From NCBI GenBank assembly GCA_021442155.1, contig CM038229.1:97062271-97126270 (forward strand): a stretch of DNA of 64,000 nt, given 5' to 3'. This document shows, in pieces, positions 35,584 through 49,340 of the stretch. The notes beneath the pieces are model-generated. The model saw only the letters and a list, made by a program, of their open reading frames with translations, was not told where the DNA came from and made no database searches. This DNA is from Cymbidium sinense. Taxonomy: Eukaryota; Streptophyta; Magnoliopsida; Asparagales; Orchidaceae. Position numbers and translations under genes: made by a program. The stretch's first letter is position 1, and each line of letters starts with the position of its first letter.

Positions 35584-36560
35584 AAGGATTTATGTTTCCA
35601 ATTTCTAAATCCCTTTATTTTAAATATCTTTATTTGCTAAAACCTAAATTTCTGCTTATTTAATTACTTAGTTTAACAATTATATTATTACTTTTAGCAT
35701 AAGTTTTTAATTTTAAGTTTAAGTAAAAAATTTAAATTAATTTAATATCTTCTTATAAACCTTTATCATTTTTTCTCTTAATTTGTTCTCTTTTATTGCT
35801 CCTAAATTATAACAAAGATTTTTCTTGGTATTTGAAACGTAACACTATAATTTGCTTATATAAAATAATAAATTCTAAATTGATTTTATCTAATTTTATG
35901 AAATAAAATTTACATGTTATACATGTGCTATGATCACCTATAACTTTTCTTTGAGACTTTAACATAAAATTTTGTTTGAATTTACTTTGATAAAAAAAAA
36001 ATAACAAAAAATTTCTTACCTAAAATTTGCCATATACGTACAACATCCTTCCTAAATTTGACTGTTTATCTTCTACTTTTATCTTTTGATCATATGAAAT
36101 CACCTTATAGATTCGCTGTTTTCTTGAAATCCTCAATTTAATGCACCATCTTTCTGCTAGCCTCTCCCTTTCTACTCTAGGTTTCTCCATCCTCTTTCTC
36201 CATTTATGCCTTTTTTGCACAGAAATTTCAGTTCTATGAACTAATAATGTAGGCACATTTTTTTTGTTTTGTTATATATTTTTATTTTAATGGCTATTAC
36301 AGGATGTCAACCTTGCATCAAATTTGAGTTAACTCAATCCAAGTGAGATTTGGCTGCCTTAGAGGTAACTATGTCCTAAGTAATCATGTTCAAGACCTAT
36401 TTGAGTGAAAATATACGGATGCCTAAAATCTAGATACTTCTAACTAAATTTGACAAGAGAAGCCTTGTAATGTCAAATCAAGATTCAAGTCTAGGCACAA
36501 CATAGTGTATCAGATGCGTTTTGACATGGATTTGGCTTGTGGTAGGTCAACTATTATAAA
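35584..36560. other. AT-rich intergenic DNA
   Basis: Runs of A and T and short random frames only. Nothing recognisable. Confidence 0.5.
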
Positions 36561-36599
36561 GGCATCATGTTACTAAGTTTGGGGGCCTTTACATGGACT

Positions 36600-37860
36600 A
36601 ACTTGAATCAACTAGCACAAAGATTAAGCAAATATCTCCTGACCTTTCTTTTAGAGGTCAACACTCAAGCTCTAGTTAGTAATCATTTTGGATGGCATAG
36701 TTATTCTTGTTTGATCGTCACCTTCAACTTTGGCTTCACAACTCCACAGCTATCTAGAGTCATATTGATCATGTTGAATGATTAAGAGGATACCCCAAGC
36801 ACAAATTCTATACCCCTTGCACTAGTATCATTGGCACAACTCTACAGAGCACAAGCTCTTATGTTATCTCTCACAATTTGAACACATGGTTATCAAACTA
36901 AAATTCTTCTTTATCAACTTGCCTTATCCCCTGAACTTCTCACTCCTCTTGCTCAACTTGTTTTGAACTTGTGTTACCTTTGTTCAATCTCAATCAAGGT
37001 ATCTCTCTACATGGATGTCACATAGCTCATTAATTATAATGGTTGCTAAATAGTATCTTAATTCATTATGATGCCTCATAGCTCATAACTCCACTAAGTA
37101 AACTCATTTAGATTATGTGTCACCTTCTATTCAATATCGATCAAAGGTATTTCTTTATATTGATATCTAGTAGTTCATCAATTGTATTGGCTACAAAATA
37201 GTCTCTTAATCAATTAGAGCGAGACCTAGGCAAATATCTCTTCCTCTCTTTAAAAGTCAATACTCAAGCTCTAGTTAGTAATCAATTTAGACAGCTTGAT
37301 TTTTAGCTTGTTCAACAATGCACCTTCAACTATAGCTCCCACAACTTCACAACTAGCTAAAGTTGTTTCTGGATCTTGTTGAATGAGATTATATGGACAC
37401 CCCAAGCAAAATCTCCATACCCCTTCTGTTAATAACAATGTCCCCGACTTCACAAAACACAACCAATTGTGTTATCTTCCTCACTTTAAAGACGTCATTC
37501 TCAAACCAAAATTCTACTTGATAACTTGCCTTACCCCTTACACTTCTTGCTCACTCCTTTCAAGCTTGTCCACCTTATGTTTATCTCAATCAAGGCATCT
37601 CTATACATCGATGTGACACAGCTCATCACTTGTGACAGCCGATAAATAGAGTGTTTTAATCCTTTTAAAAGAGGAATCATCCTTCTTCTTAGCTAAGGAC
37701 CACAACAAATTATTATTGTGACCTCTACCCATGCTCCACCACAATGATGCCACATTCAATGAGCTGCTCAGATGAATGTGCATTCTACTCATACTCCACC
37801 ATAATGATGATGATGCCACATTCAATGAGTCTACTCAGATGTGTGTGCATTTGGTATCAT
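36600..37860 (+). repeat. Degenerate long-period direct repeats
   Basis: ACTCAAGCTCTAGTTAGTAA occurs at about 36663 and 37262 (period about 600) with recognisable similarity for some 200 bases on, including CACCTTCAACT and the ATACCCC blocks. A shorter block with CATATAGCTCAT-type wording recurs near 37020, 37160 and 37610. A third pair, with CCACATTCAATGAG, lies at 37750 and 37812. The source element is not known to me. Confidence 0.6.
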
Positions 37861-38329
37861 GGGATCATTAGAGTATATTCGTCAGAAAAGCCACTGTGAA
37901 TTCCTCCCAAGAAATGTTCTTATGACAACCCTTCAAATAAATCAATCTATGGGTTATTCACCTATGTTTTGCGTCCTTGATCATCGTGATGATCAGCTAG
38001 AATTCTAGATAATACAAAAATGTTTGATTAGAAGTTTAAGCCCACCTAACTCACAAAATGACACTTTTTTATTCACTCAAGAATACCCTTGAGTAATCTT
38101 GGTTGCCTCTAACTGTTGTTCCACATCCTTATCAAGTGCTAACCTATGAAGTGAATATGTAAACAATAAAGGAAAAAAAAAAAAAACTCAGTGAAAATGT
38201 TTAACACACTAAATGTAGTACCACAAAAGCAGATCAATATGTTCATGAAATGTTATTATGTGGAGTTTGATTGTGTCGATCAATTCTATCAACTTAGTCC
38301 TTAATTTCTACAATGAGCTCATTATGAGG

Positions 38330-38945
38330 TCATAGAGAGGCAGGCACCCTCGCTTAGGGTCAACATCCTTGAAAAAATGTTTTGATGTATATCATCTCGA
38401 CACTATGGCATAGAAGCCTTAGTTTAGAAACAAAGAAGATAGCATCCCCACTAGAATCCATGAATTTGCACCATAAAGATAAAGAAGACAACATCTTAGC
38501 GTTACATCGCTATGACTCGGGCACTTGATTCTACAAGATAAAGAGGCCCACTTTGGCGCTATAACCCGTGAAAACAAACCTGAGGACAAAGAACGCCAAT
38601 CTGTCTTTGAGTCACGACACTACTGAAATGGGAGAGTTCATATTTAGCGCTTTTTGTAAAATTTTCAGAACTGCTTGGCATTTTTCTTCATCCTCTAGTT
38701 AGGGGAGAGTGTATACCTAAGAGTGTGAGAAGTGTAGAGAGGCTTGAGAAAGTGTAATTTGTACCATTCTCCTTATTTTCTTCATGGTGGATTACTTGGT
38801 GTGGTGTGGATTGATTTTTCCAGTTCTCGTTTTCCACATTAAATCTTGTGTCTTTGTGATCTTGTGCTTTGGTTATTTCTATTCAATATTTTGCTTTGCA
38901 TCTCTTAAATTTATCTTCTGCAATTTTAAGTAAATTATCTCCCAA
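38330..38945 (+). mobile_element. Probable decayed copia-type LTR (right part)
   Basis: From 38690 the text TTCATGGTGGATTACTTGG, then TTTTCCACATTAAATCTTG, TGTCTTTGTGATCTTGTG has the feel of the R-U5 end of many plant copia LTRs, and ends CCCAACA near 38945. No primer binding site follows and no partner LTR was found. Upstream, an AAAGAAGA motif with GGCGCTA-like words repeats about every 70 bases. Confidence 0.4.
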
Positions 38946-40599
38946 CATGAAGGGCTCATCAAATAAAAGAATGTATTATGACAAATTACAAGCACATTAT
39001 GACATCATATATATAACTTATAGCCATTCATGCAAATCATATCATAAGTAATCATTCTTTTGTTCATTACTTGGATAGGTGCTATGTTATCGAGGTCACA
39101 TACCTCCCTTATCTTGTCACGCCATACTTTAGTGGAGGTGACACAATCCTCCTAAATTTTATATTCAATAGAGCTACACAATCCTCTAATAGAGCTCACA
39201 TGATCCACTTAGTGCTACAACATAAACCGCTATGCATCTTTCTTATTCTCTTATATATAAACACATTCACATACACAAGCATTTAAATACACATAAGGAA
39301 AGAAGGTGATCATGTCATATATTCAATCATGCATCATATCACAATAAACCACAATGTAGAAGTTATCAATCACCATGCTAAATGTTCAAGGGAAACATGT
39401 TAATTCTAATGGGTCAAGACTCCACACCTAGAAGTAGACAGATATTTGGAGATGATTGATAAATTCAAGCGCTCTGAGAGTAATTTCTTGTCGATTGGCT
39501 CCTTATTTTGGATGAAGGTCTCCACCTGCTCCACTTTCCTCACTCGGTAGCAACTCAATGGAATAATAAAACCCTACATTCAAAATCATCTCAAATTAAA
39601 CATGGATAAAGAGAAGAAATTAATGATGGTTAGCTATCCATGTAGCACTCATCCGACATGCATAAAATGCTAAGAACACTTTATAATGGCTTCTACATAT
39701 GACAATACCCTAGAAGATTCTTTTTTTGACAAATGTGGGCACATTACATCATGTTAGGGGTTCTTTATCGCATACATAGGAAGCAGATCTTAGTGGCCAA
39801 GTGATAAGAAGACACCCCTCTCTAGGCAAACGGGAAGAAGAGGACCAAAATAAGTTATCTTTCCTCGCCAAGCATATGCCAAAAGTAAAGGAAATAATAA
39901 GCCTGGTCATTTCGCATTGCTCATCATGTTCTTATAAATAATCATATAGCCTAACTAAGACACTAGCAGCTCCATTCACTGACATTTCTCAAGTAGCCTC
40001 CAACCGCCCATGAACTTAATAGAAATCCTATCAAACATTCATGCTTTAAAATAATCGAACAGACTAATAATCTATATGAGGTCATTATTTCATAGCTTTT
40101 TCTTCAAACATCTACTACAATCTAGTCTGGCTATATTTTTTTTTTCTTTTACATATTTATGAAGTGTCTATTAAAGTATGACAAGTGGAAGAAAGTTATT
40201 GTCCAACTTTCTAGAGAACATAAACCTATATTACTCATAGAGAATTTTAAAAATTTATTTTTTAATAACAATTTTGTTGCAACTTTTACAAATAGCTAAA
40301 TGGTAATTTTATGTTGAATCTTAGCAAATACAATATGGAAACAAAAATAAATCAAAAACCTCATAGATGAAAGAAAATTCTAAGTATAAAGATCTAGGTG
40401 ATTATAATAAGGGTGGTGTTCACCCTAGTTGTCGCCAAAGTAATAATTGTCTTAATTAGTGTTCACCCTAATTTAAGAAGCTAATTCAATCATATGACTA
40501 AGAGGGTGATTATTTCTAATTAGAGCAACCCCATGATGGCTGCGATGATCATAAATTTCAACGCATGAGGCATCAATATTAAAATTATCAAAATATTAA
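38946..40599. other. AT-rich intergenic DNA
   Basis: No gene or recognisable repeat. Short open frames look random. Confidence 0.45.
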
Positions 40600-41723
40600 T
40601 GCTAAAGTATGTCAAATCCAAACTCTTATATCAGTAAATCTCAAACCCGATCCTCTCAAGGCCAAACCTAAAGTTGACAAAGTCGTAAGGTGATTAACCT
40701 TTAAATTGATTATAGACATAATCCTCATTAATGACTAAACAGAGTTTACAAGGTCTACAAATGTAAAATAAATTCAATTAACTAAACTTAAACCTCGATG
40801 ATAATTGTATTGAATAGAAATTTCAATTGGAGGAAATACTACAATCAAAATGTGTTTAAATTTCAAATCAAATTAATTTAAATAAAAATAATACAAATAT
40901 TAAATTTGATGAGTTATTAAACTATAAATGATTAAATGAAATTCAATACCTAAAAGCTTAAAGCATAATCCACTCCACCTTCCACAATCACTTTTAGGAC
41001 AAATTAAAAAATTTTAGCTCATAAAAGTCAATGTCAAGTTACGTATGTTTATTCTCAAATAATCTCACGCCAAGAAAGACGTGGCCAATATTATCTTTCG
41101 TGGCTTGGTCAATAAGCTCTATGATGCGCATTAGAATCTCTACGGTTGAATGGTTTGTCACCAAATGTTATTATATTATATTATAATCCAGATGTTCTCC
41201 AATTCTCGCTCTTTGCGATGTGAATCATATAATGCATTTGAATAGAACAAAAGTTCTCTCGCCTAAGATAGACCTAAAATTATCTCCTTAAACAAACATC
41301 ATCCCACAGTCTCCTTAAACAACGCATGACCCGCTAAAGATCCTTCAATCGTCAGTCCATTCCTCCTCTACAAAAGAATTAGACTCCTGATAATTATGAG
41401 ATCTTGATCAGTAGCAATCATTTTCCCAACCATTCATTTTAGCTAAATAATGATGAATTTCATAAACTCAAACTCCACTCATTGTTACGATATACTAAGT
41501 AATTAACAATCTATCGACTAACCTTAATCAAATGTTTTCTTTCAATATTGGGAACGAAATTAACCATAAGTGCTTGTGCTTATAGAAACCCAAACCAAAT
41601 CTAAGTTCTCACAAAATAAAGGTGAAATATCAATAATTTCTTATCTATAATTCATTTTCCTTTAAAAATTTGTCCAGACAAATCCAAACTCGCTTCGAAA
41701 GGTCGAACACAATTTTGAGCTCA
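40600..41723 (+). mobile_element. Old fragment of the long gypsy LTR (3' part)
   Basis: Collinear with the last 1.1 kb of the big LTRs: CTCAAACCCGATCCTC, AATCCACTCCACC near 40970, ATTTCATAAACTCAAACTCC near 41458 and CAAACTCCACTC, AACAATCTATCGACTAACC, AGAAACCCA, AAGTTCTCACAAA and TTATCTATAATTCATT in the same order. It is more diverged than the other three copies and ends near 41723. It carries a hairpin CACGCC-AAGAAA-GACGTG (41066-41083) at the place where the lone LTR has GGACGC-CT-GCGTCC (28838-28851). Confidence 0.75.
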
Positions 41724-41802
41724 AAATTATTCATATGTATTATATTTATTACTAAATAGAAAAAAAAAAAATAGGGCAGCATCATGTTTGCTCATGGCTA
41801 AG

Positions 41803-41836
<34 letters not shown>

Positions 41837-42171
41837 GACATCAATTAAAGAATACTTATTGGTGGGTTAAATTCAATCAACCAACGCTTGATAAAGCCTA
41901 AATTCTTCATATTAGATTTTGAGATATAGGCAATAGTAGAATGCAACATTCTTCATCATCATTTGTTTTATCCCAAATTTGTGGTAAAAATATTATGAAT
42001 ACTCCCTTTCCACTCGTTCTATTGAGTGTTATTTGAGATACTAAATCTATTCTGCACAAATTATATTAAATAACTTCTAATCATGTAATGTTAAATATAC
42101 TCTTTTTATTTTCTAATCCTTTAATACTAATATTATCAACCAATCAACTAGGCACATTTCATACCATTGGT

Positions 42172-42946
42172 TGTACATATAAAGTATGAAGTCTAATTTA
42201 GTAAACTATCTTTAAAAGATTTGATCTTGATTTTTAAGATTAGTGGCTAGTACAAAATTCCAATTAGAGAATACGATAATCTTAAATGGAGGGTACCATA
42301 AAGCCCTAAATAGAGGTTATCATAAAAGTCTATAATTAAAGCTACAAAATCTCAATGGTGCTTGATCATTAATTTTAGAAAATGAACTATTCATTATATA
42401 AGCTTATGTAATCCTCACTCATATAGCATATTACAAGAAGTAATAAGAAGATGAGGGGAAAAAGAGAAAAGAGAGGGGTGCATAAAAATGTTTTTCTAGG
42501 GTTTTGCAAAAATTGTTCTTTATCTTCTTCATGAAAAAAAGTGATTCTATTTTTAGTTCTAGCAAGAGAAAAGCATTTGAACAAAGCTGAGAATAGTTCT
42601 TATCTAAACTTCTACAGTAGAGGAGAAGAAAGCAACTAGGACAGTAACATCTCCTTCTCTGCATCTAACCTTCATCTTCACAACAAAAGATTGTATTCTC
42701 TCTTGGTTTGACACTTAGATAAGTTAGTATCATTGCCCATATCTTCAATTTTGTAAGAAGTGTAATCCTTTGTGCACTCTCTTTGAAGTTTAGTGGATTA
42801 TTTAATCTTTGTGAGATAGTAAATATAGGCTTACTTAAGCCAAATAATATAAATTTTGGTATTCTTTTTTGAGCTTGATCTCTTTTGTGGTTGTTTTGTG
42901 GTTCATATGCAGGTTGATATGTTGAAGCACACTCTCTTTCCTAATA
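42172..42946 (+). repeat. Left LTR of the copia element
   Basis: Begins TGTACAT and ends CTAATA, where CTAACA would be expected. It aligns throughout with 44496-45259: TCATTATATAAGC (TATA region near 42395), TAAGAAG runs, AAGTGTAATCC, TTTAGTGGATTATTTAATCT, ACTTAAGCCAAA and TTGATCTCTTTTGTGG. Confidence 0.85.
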
Positions 42947-42947
42947 A

Positions 42948-42960
42948 TTGATATTAAAAG
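42948..42960 (+). other. Primer binding site, initiator tRNA-Met type, decayed
   Basis: TTGATATTAAAAG right after the LTR corresponds to the usual plant copia site TGGTATCAGAGC with several G-to-A and C-to-T type changes. Confidence 0.7.
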
Positions 42961-43089
42961 AAATTATACAAATTATGATGGTTGTGAGTCAATATTGAGG
43001 AGCTTGGTGGCTCAAAGAGTTTAGGCCTTTAATAACTAAGATGTGCAATATTCTTATCGAATAGGGACTTGTAAAGCACTCATAGGTAA

Positions 43090-44400
43090 CAAGATGTCTA
43101 AAATCATGAGTGAAGAAGACAACATAGACATGAATGAGAATGCACTCTCAACAACTTAGTTGAACTTAATGGATGAGGTCCTGACAGAGAACTTAGAGGA
43201 AACAATTGTACATGATTTGTAGCTCAAGTTAAGTGTCTTTACATGGCCAAAAGCCTCTCTAATAAATTTCATCAAAAGCAAGGACTTTATTTTCTCGCAT
43301 GCAAGAAGCCAAGAAGGCATACTTACTAACACATATTTTAATGATTTTAATTTCAATTTTTTTAGATTTGAGAAATATTGATGTAATTACTGATAATGAA
43401 GTTAAGCATTATTACTAATATGCTCTTTACCACTCTCTTACAAACACTTTTAAGATATTATGTTATTATCCTTGAAAGAAGGTTATTGTAGCTTAGAGAG
43501 AGATCTTATAAGTGAGGGTTCTCTTCTAATCATGGCAAGAATAAATATCAAAAAAATTCAAAGAGATTACTTTATTCTATTGTACAAAAGAAAGGGTGTG
43601 GTGCCGGTGCATAAAAAAAATTATTTTGCTTTAAAGAAGAGAGAGCAAAAGATGACTACTACAAGAAGGATAAGTTAATGCAAATATTATTGAAATTTTT
43701 TTGTGCAAATATTATTTCAAATTTTTTTGTTATAAGATTAATTATGTTGTTTTAGTGGTTGAAAGCAATGTGTGTAAAGAGTGATGAATTTTACTTATTC
43801 TAAACAAACGTGTTTTAATTTAAAGATATTATCAAATACAAGTAAAATTCTGGAAGCTATATTTACATCAAAAATGGGCTGTGGGTAAGATTCGAAGTTT
43901 TTGGCAGTGTAAGGTTTAAGGCATATGGTCATGAAATTATATCTTTGGCTAGAATCAAGTATGTACCTGATTTGAAGAATAATTTAATATATGTAAGTGA
44001 TTTTACCATTGTTGGATATAATTTTCTTATGATAGTGATGACTTTAATGTTTGTAAGGGTGTGCTGGTTGTCTTGAAGGAAAAAAGAGTTAATAAACTCT
44101 ATATATTGCAGGATGCAATATTATGTGCTAACATGTTGGATTTAATAAATGTGATGATTACTCATAAAAGCAAAAATAATACTAAGTATATAACACTAAG
44201 TGCCAAATAAAGTGGGAGAAGTTATAAAATCTGTTGCTCGGAAGAGTGCTACAAAATAAAATTTTTATCAAGTGGGAGCTTCCAAAGGAAACATAAACAT
44301 TGCATGATAAGAAAAATTCAAGTCAAAGAGCAACATAATAAGAAGGCAAAGTTTCATAAGTTTACCGCTAATTGATTGGAGTATTGCAAACCCTCACTTA
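43090..44400 (+). pseudogene. Copia gag, zinc knuckle and protease-region remnant
   Basis: Across frames, HDL-LKL-SLYMAKSLSNKFHQKQGLYF near 43210-43290 matches the copia Gag helix region (UBN2 family). KRKGVVPVHKKNYFALKKRE (43586-43645) is a decayed zinc knuckle. From 43880, GSVRFKAYGHEIISLARIKY, VPDLKNNLIYVS, VCKGVLVVLKEKRVNKLYIL is the segment between protease and integrase of Tork/Tnt1-like elements. Only traces of the integrase N-terminus are visible after 44280. Stops and frameshifts occur throughout. Confidence 0.75.
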
Positions 44401-44495
44401 ACATTTGTGAGTGATGATGTGAAGGTGTGGCACATAGAAGTGCAAATATAATCATTAAACTAGTATGATAAAAATTCAGCCTCAGAAAGAGAGAT

Positions 44496-45259
44496 TGTTA
44501 AGTGAATGGTAAGTTCATTAACTATATTGTTTAAGATTTGAGCTTAATTTTTGAAGATTGTTGGATATCATAAAGCCTAATTAGAGACTATTATGAAGTC
44601 CTAAAGAAAGTTAAACTACTATAAATTAATAAATGAAGGCTATCACAAAATCTATAATAGAGGCTATAAAAATCTTCAATAGTGGTTGATCCTTAATGCT
44701 AGAAGGTGAACTTTTCATTATATAAACTCATGTAATTCCAGTTGTACAACATTCCACAATAAGAAGCAACAAGAAGAGAGTTCGTGAAAGAAATTAATTT
44801 TTTTCTTGTGCTTTCAAGGGGAGTTCTTTGGCACAAAAAAAAGAAAAAAAGAGGAAGTATTCCTATTTTCAACCCTAACAACAAGAGAAGCTTTTAGTCA
44901 TGGTAAAAAATAATTCTCATTTGAACTCTTATAATAGAAAAGAAGAGAGTAACTAAATCAACAATAGCAACTCATTGTCCACATCTAGCCCTTCTATTAA
45001 TATGAAGTGCCTATCTTATCTCTTACTTTGACAAAATCATATCTTTGTTCATGTCTCCAACTTATATAAAGTGTAATCCATTATGCAATCTCTTTGAAAT
45101 TTAGTAGATTGTTCAATCTTTGTGTAGCTATGGACCTAAGTTTACTTAAGCCAAACAAAATAAATTTTCATGCTCTTTTTTTTACTTGGTCTCTTTTGTC
45201 GTTACTTTATGGTTCATTGTACTTGCCTCTAAGATGAGGTACACACACTCTTTTTAACA
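44496..45259 (+). repeat. Right LTR of the copia element
   Basis: Preceded by a purine-rich AGAAAGAGAGAT and beginning TGTTAAGTG; ends TTTAACA. Partner of 42172-42946, clearly diverged by substitutions and small indels, so the insertion is old. Confidence 0.85.
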
Positions 45260-46440
45260 ATATATGCCTAAACCATCTAGGATTATAATCAATCACATAT
45301 CTTTAATAAATATCAATCCAAGTAATTGGCCCAAATGGAGGCAATTTTGCTTGTTCAATGTATGCCTAATAAATGATGGATTTAAGAAACATGCTTGACT
45401 ATTGAGATTGCCATGAGGAATTGATTCATGGATGAAGATGGTGTCAAAGGAAAAGCTTTCTATCAGAAGTCATTCAATGGTTAACCATCGTCAAGATTAA
45501 GACAAAAAAATTACTAAGAAATCAGCATTTTGATTTATCATTGCCAGAAATCTTTCTTAGTTCGGTACAACAGCAGGAATCTACAGAATCCAAAGAATCC
45601 TATGGTTTTGATTGCCAGATAGTTGGGTCCGCTTGGATGATTTGCTGGTTGCCTTTATGTAGATTTCCAGAAGAGAAATTCCTTATTTGTAACAGCTGCT
45701 TTTAACTCTTTCTCAGTTACATTCTTCCCTCATACCCTTCCAGATATGAATTATAATTTCTAGCAGCCATTACACCCTACATTTCTATGCAGAGTGGTTG
45801 TCTGACTCCTCCGCTAGGCCTAGAATTTGACACTTTTGCAAATGAAATCTTGATTATCATAAATGAAATCAATTTCAGATATTCTATGTAGATTTGTCAA
45901 AGTTATGTAACAAGGATGTACCAAGTACTATATATGACGCATTAAATGTGAATCTCAGTATACTTGCTATACTTTGTATTATGTTAAACATTATACTATT
46001 TATCTCTGATTCCTTTGAACAACAATTCCATAAACAAGATGGCCCTTGTTAAGCAAGAGCTTCTTGATATTTAATCTAGAAGAAATAGAGTAATTCTACT
46101 ATTACTATAACATTTTCAGGTAATTGGTGAAAGGGTGAGAAGAAAAAACCAATATTAATTAGCACAAAAACAAGATAGCAAAATAGATCCATAAGCAATT
46201 AAGCTATCATAATATCACCAACCAATGAAGGAAGTTGAAATTGTTATGGTCAAGAAGCTGCAATATTGGATGTTCTATGTTCCTAAATGGATTTTTTTCC
46301 AACAGGTATCGACAGGTAGTAAAGAAGAGCCATCCGATTAATCCATTAAGGACGAAACAAGCGATCATAACACAAAAATCTCAAATTATAAGCTTTGCTG
46401 ACTATAGAATCTCCACCCACATTAATGAACAGAAAGTGTA
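45260..46440. other. Intergenic DNA
   Basis: No recognisable gene or repeat; composition is AT-rich. Confidence 0.45.
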
Positions 46441-46444
46441 GCGA

Positions 46445-47110
46445 GGCTTCGTTAGACTACCAAATGTGATGCGAACTAAAGCTAACACAAAATATACCCT
46501 TCAAAGTTCAAATTACAGATACATACATCAACTAAGACCCAGCGATAATGCAGCACAGAAGCGGCCGGTGCTTATTTTATCAAACATAGAACTGTTAAAA
46601 CCCACATCCTGACCAAGAACCTTTCAACATGCAGCAAATCTGCAAATTAAACGACAATCAAGCAATGACAGGAAACAATGAACACCAAAATTTGGCACAA
46701 TCTACTTCAAAATTATATTTGGTTATCGTTCAAAAGAAGTTTAACTATCAAATAGAACAAGAATCAGTGTTTCAACACTATTCGCAGTGACTGCATAAAA
46801 CAGTGTTTCTCCTAGCCCTAACATTTTGATCGGAATATCAGGAACTTAGCAGCTGAAATGGGATATAAAAGGACCAAAGGAAACCCTAACCTTAGAGTTC
46901 TAGATTCAGGTGAGACAGAAAGCGCCGGAGGGATTTTGAAACAGAAGGGGCTCCAAGCGAAGGAGAGAAAAGGTTGAGGGAGTCTCCAAAAGAACCACAC
47001 TGATAGGATATCCATTGCGCGGGAACGCGCTAGTGAAAGTGGGAATACGCACTGCTCGGTGGGCGATACTATTATCATCGATATCAATAGTTTAGGGTTA
47101 AATTCATCAG
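46445..47110 (-). promoter_or_regulatory. Possible promoter and 5' end of a gene, minus strand
   Basis: Read on the minus strand, AACCCTAAAC (a telo-box, about 47090-47100) is followed by a CT-rich leader-like stretch, a second GTTAGGGTTT (near 46889), a TTTTATATCC and, further on, TTTAATTTGCAG (near 46640), a good 3' splice site. Telo-boxes are common upstream of plant translation and cell-growth genes. No convincing protein follows: the first ATG (46831) opens only 27 codons. Could be a truncated gene copy. Confidence 0.3.
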
Positions 47111-47139
47111 GGCATATATATATATATATATATAGCACT

Positions 47140-49309
47140 TAAATTTTTATTATTATAATAAAAATAGTACTTTTCTTATTTTTTTAAGCTAAATTCAACT
47201 TTGAAGCATAGAAAAGATGCTATGTTTGTAAATATCAAACTTTAGGTGTTAGATATATAATGCATAAGAATTATGTATTATGTATGTAGCTGTAATTATA
47301 AATAATATATTGATTTCATAATCTTCTCGTGAGCTTTGATTTTAATAAATATATATATAATAGAATTTAAAATCACAATTAATTAACAAAAAAATATTAA
47401 AAAATTAGGTCAGAGCAGTCAAAGGAAAAGGTTTTTCCTCCTCTGCCATGGCCGAAGTTCGTCTCACTGCATGCGTATGTGACTTTAAGTCTAAAATACC
47501 CCCAAAAATATTAAAATGAAATGATATGACTTCAAATGAGATCAAATAAAGTACTTAAATCTCCATTAAGATTTTGTGATATTAAATTGAAAATCAAATG
47601 CTCCACAATATTTACCTACTTACCTTCAAAATGAAGTGAAATCTAATAACTTAAAATCACTTGATTATGAAATTATTAGTACATTAAAATGCTAATGTTA
47701 ATGATTATTATTAACAATCATCATCATTCGCTTATGTCGCCGATTATCATAGGTCAACTATCATCTATTTGTCATTGTTGATCATCATCATTCATCATTC
47801 GTCGATTAATTAGTCTCAAGATCGTCACCAACCAATTATAATCTCTTAACCATTATTGCCTAACAATAATTGCTTAATTATTATGGCCTAACTATTACTC
47901 GATTATAATCTCATAACCATCACATAACTACAAACATTCAACCACAATAACCTAATTATTTCTACTTAATTATCATCTCTTGTTGATCTCATCACTAATA
48001 ATTTAAATATATGTCAGTAAATGATCGATGCATGTTATTAACACAAACTTTGGCATTTGCCGACATCAATGACCAATATTGACACACACACAATGCCCAA
48101 GAATAATGCTCATTGTTAATGAAAGCGATGCTTGCCAACTTATCACATGCCATCACCAATATATCAATGCACACCATCTACTAATGCATGTAATCACAAA
48201 ATAAAAAAAAAAAATATCTCCTCAATTTTGTCACCCATTGTCAATAGCATACCATACATTTTTGTTGATAACATCAATATATGTTATCACACATGCCAAT
48301 AGTCATCAATTTTATTGTACACCATTGTAAATAACATCAACCCTCCTGTTGTCTATAAGGCTAATACATGCATTAACACAAATGCTCCTCAAGAAGAACA
48401 ACAAAACATACAATAAAGAATCTCTTAAACATAACTCTAATACTTCAAGGCCTCTCCAATTTTCATTATAGAATCTATTTATCATAATTCATGTTTATTT
48501 TATTATATCAATATCTTCTTTGATTTCTAGGAATGCATCATTTAGGCTGGAATCATAATAAAAATAAATAATAATTAAATGAAATGTAAAATAAATAGAA
48601 TGACATACCTAACAAAAGAGACTTTCATTAATATAAATTTAAAGAAATGTTGACATCTATAATATAGCCGTTAAAGACATTCCAAATAAACTATATTTAT
48701 AATATAATCCCAATTCCTCATATGACAACAAAATAAATGAGGATATCATAGTCATAAATTAAGAAGAATGGATTCTGAATTTTTATAAATTTATTTTAAG
48801 ATTAAAACCACTGGTATATATAATAATTTTCTTCTACAATAAAATGCTTAAGTACTATTAACCATTTTAAAATTTGGTTTGCCCTAGCATTCACTCACTA
48901 CTCACTATTAAAATTGTTTAAGGCTCTTTTATATTATTTTATGTTTTTTATTTTTTACATATTATTTTATTGTTCTTCTAAATATATTTTTTTTGTAATT
49001 TTCAATTCTTAGATCAAAAATAAGTTTTTGGCAATGATTCTAACCCACATGTTGCAAGATATGCTACTATATTCACTTCAAATTTAATTATATTTTCTAT
49101 GAACTACAAAGTATTTAATATTATTTTTCATGAATTTAATAAACCTTCTATTAATTTAAAAAAGAATTTTGTTTTAAGTTACTTTTTTATTTGTGTAATT
49201 TATATACAAGTTTTTATTATGATACTTTAAAATCGTGAAGTTTCTCTTTAGCACCTTAACCTAGATTGAAATTAAAAATACATGTTTGACTCAGGTGATA
49301 TAAGATCAG

Positions 49310-49340
<31 letters not shown>

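Larger units (their letters stand above)
42172..45259 (+). mobile_element. Internally deleted Ty1/copia element
   Basis: Two LTRs of about 770 bp flank only 1.55 kb of interior, which holds a primer binding site, a gag fragment, a zinc-knuckle-like stretch and a protease-to-integrase fragment. Reverse transcriptase and RNase H are missing, so the element could not move on its own. Flanking five bases (TTGGT and ATATA) do not match. Confidence 0.85.

Noticed and set aside
47449..47518. ATG in a good context (GCCATGGCCGAAG) as a possible gene start
   Set aside because: Only about 23 codons before a stop, no splice donor that helps, and no continuation recognised.
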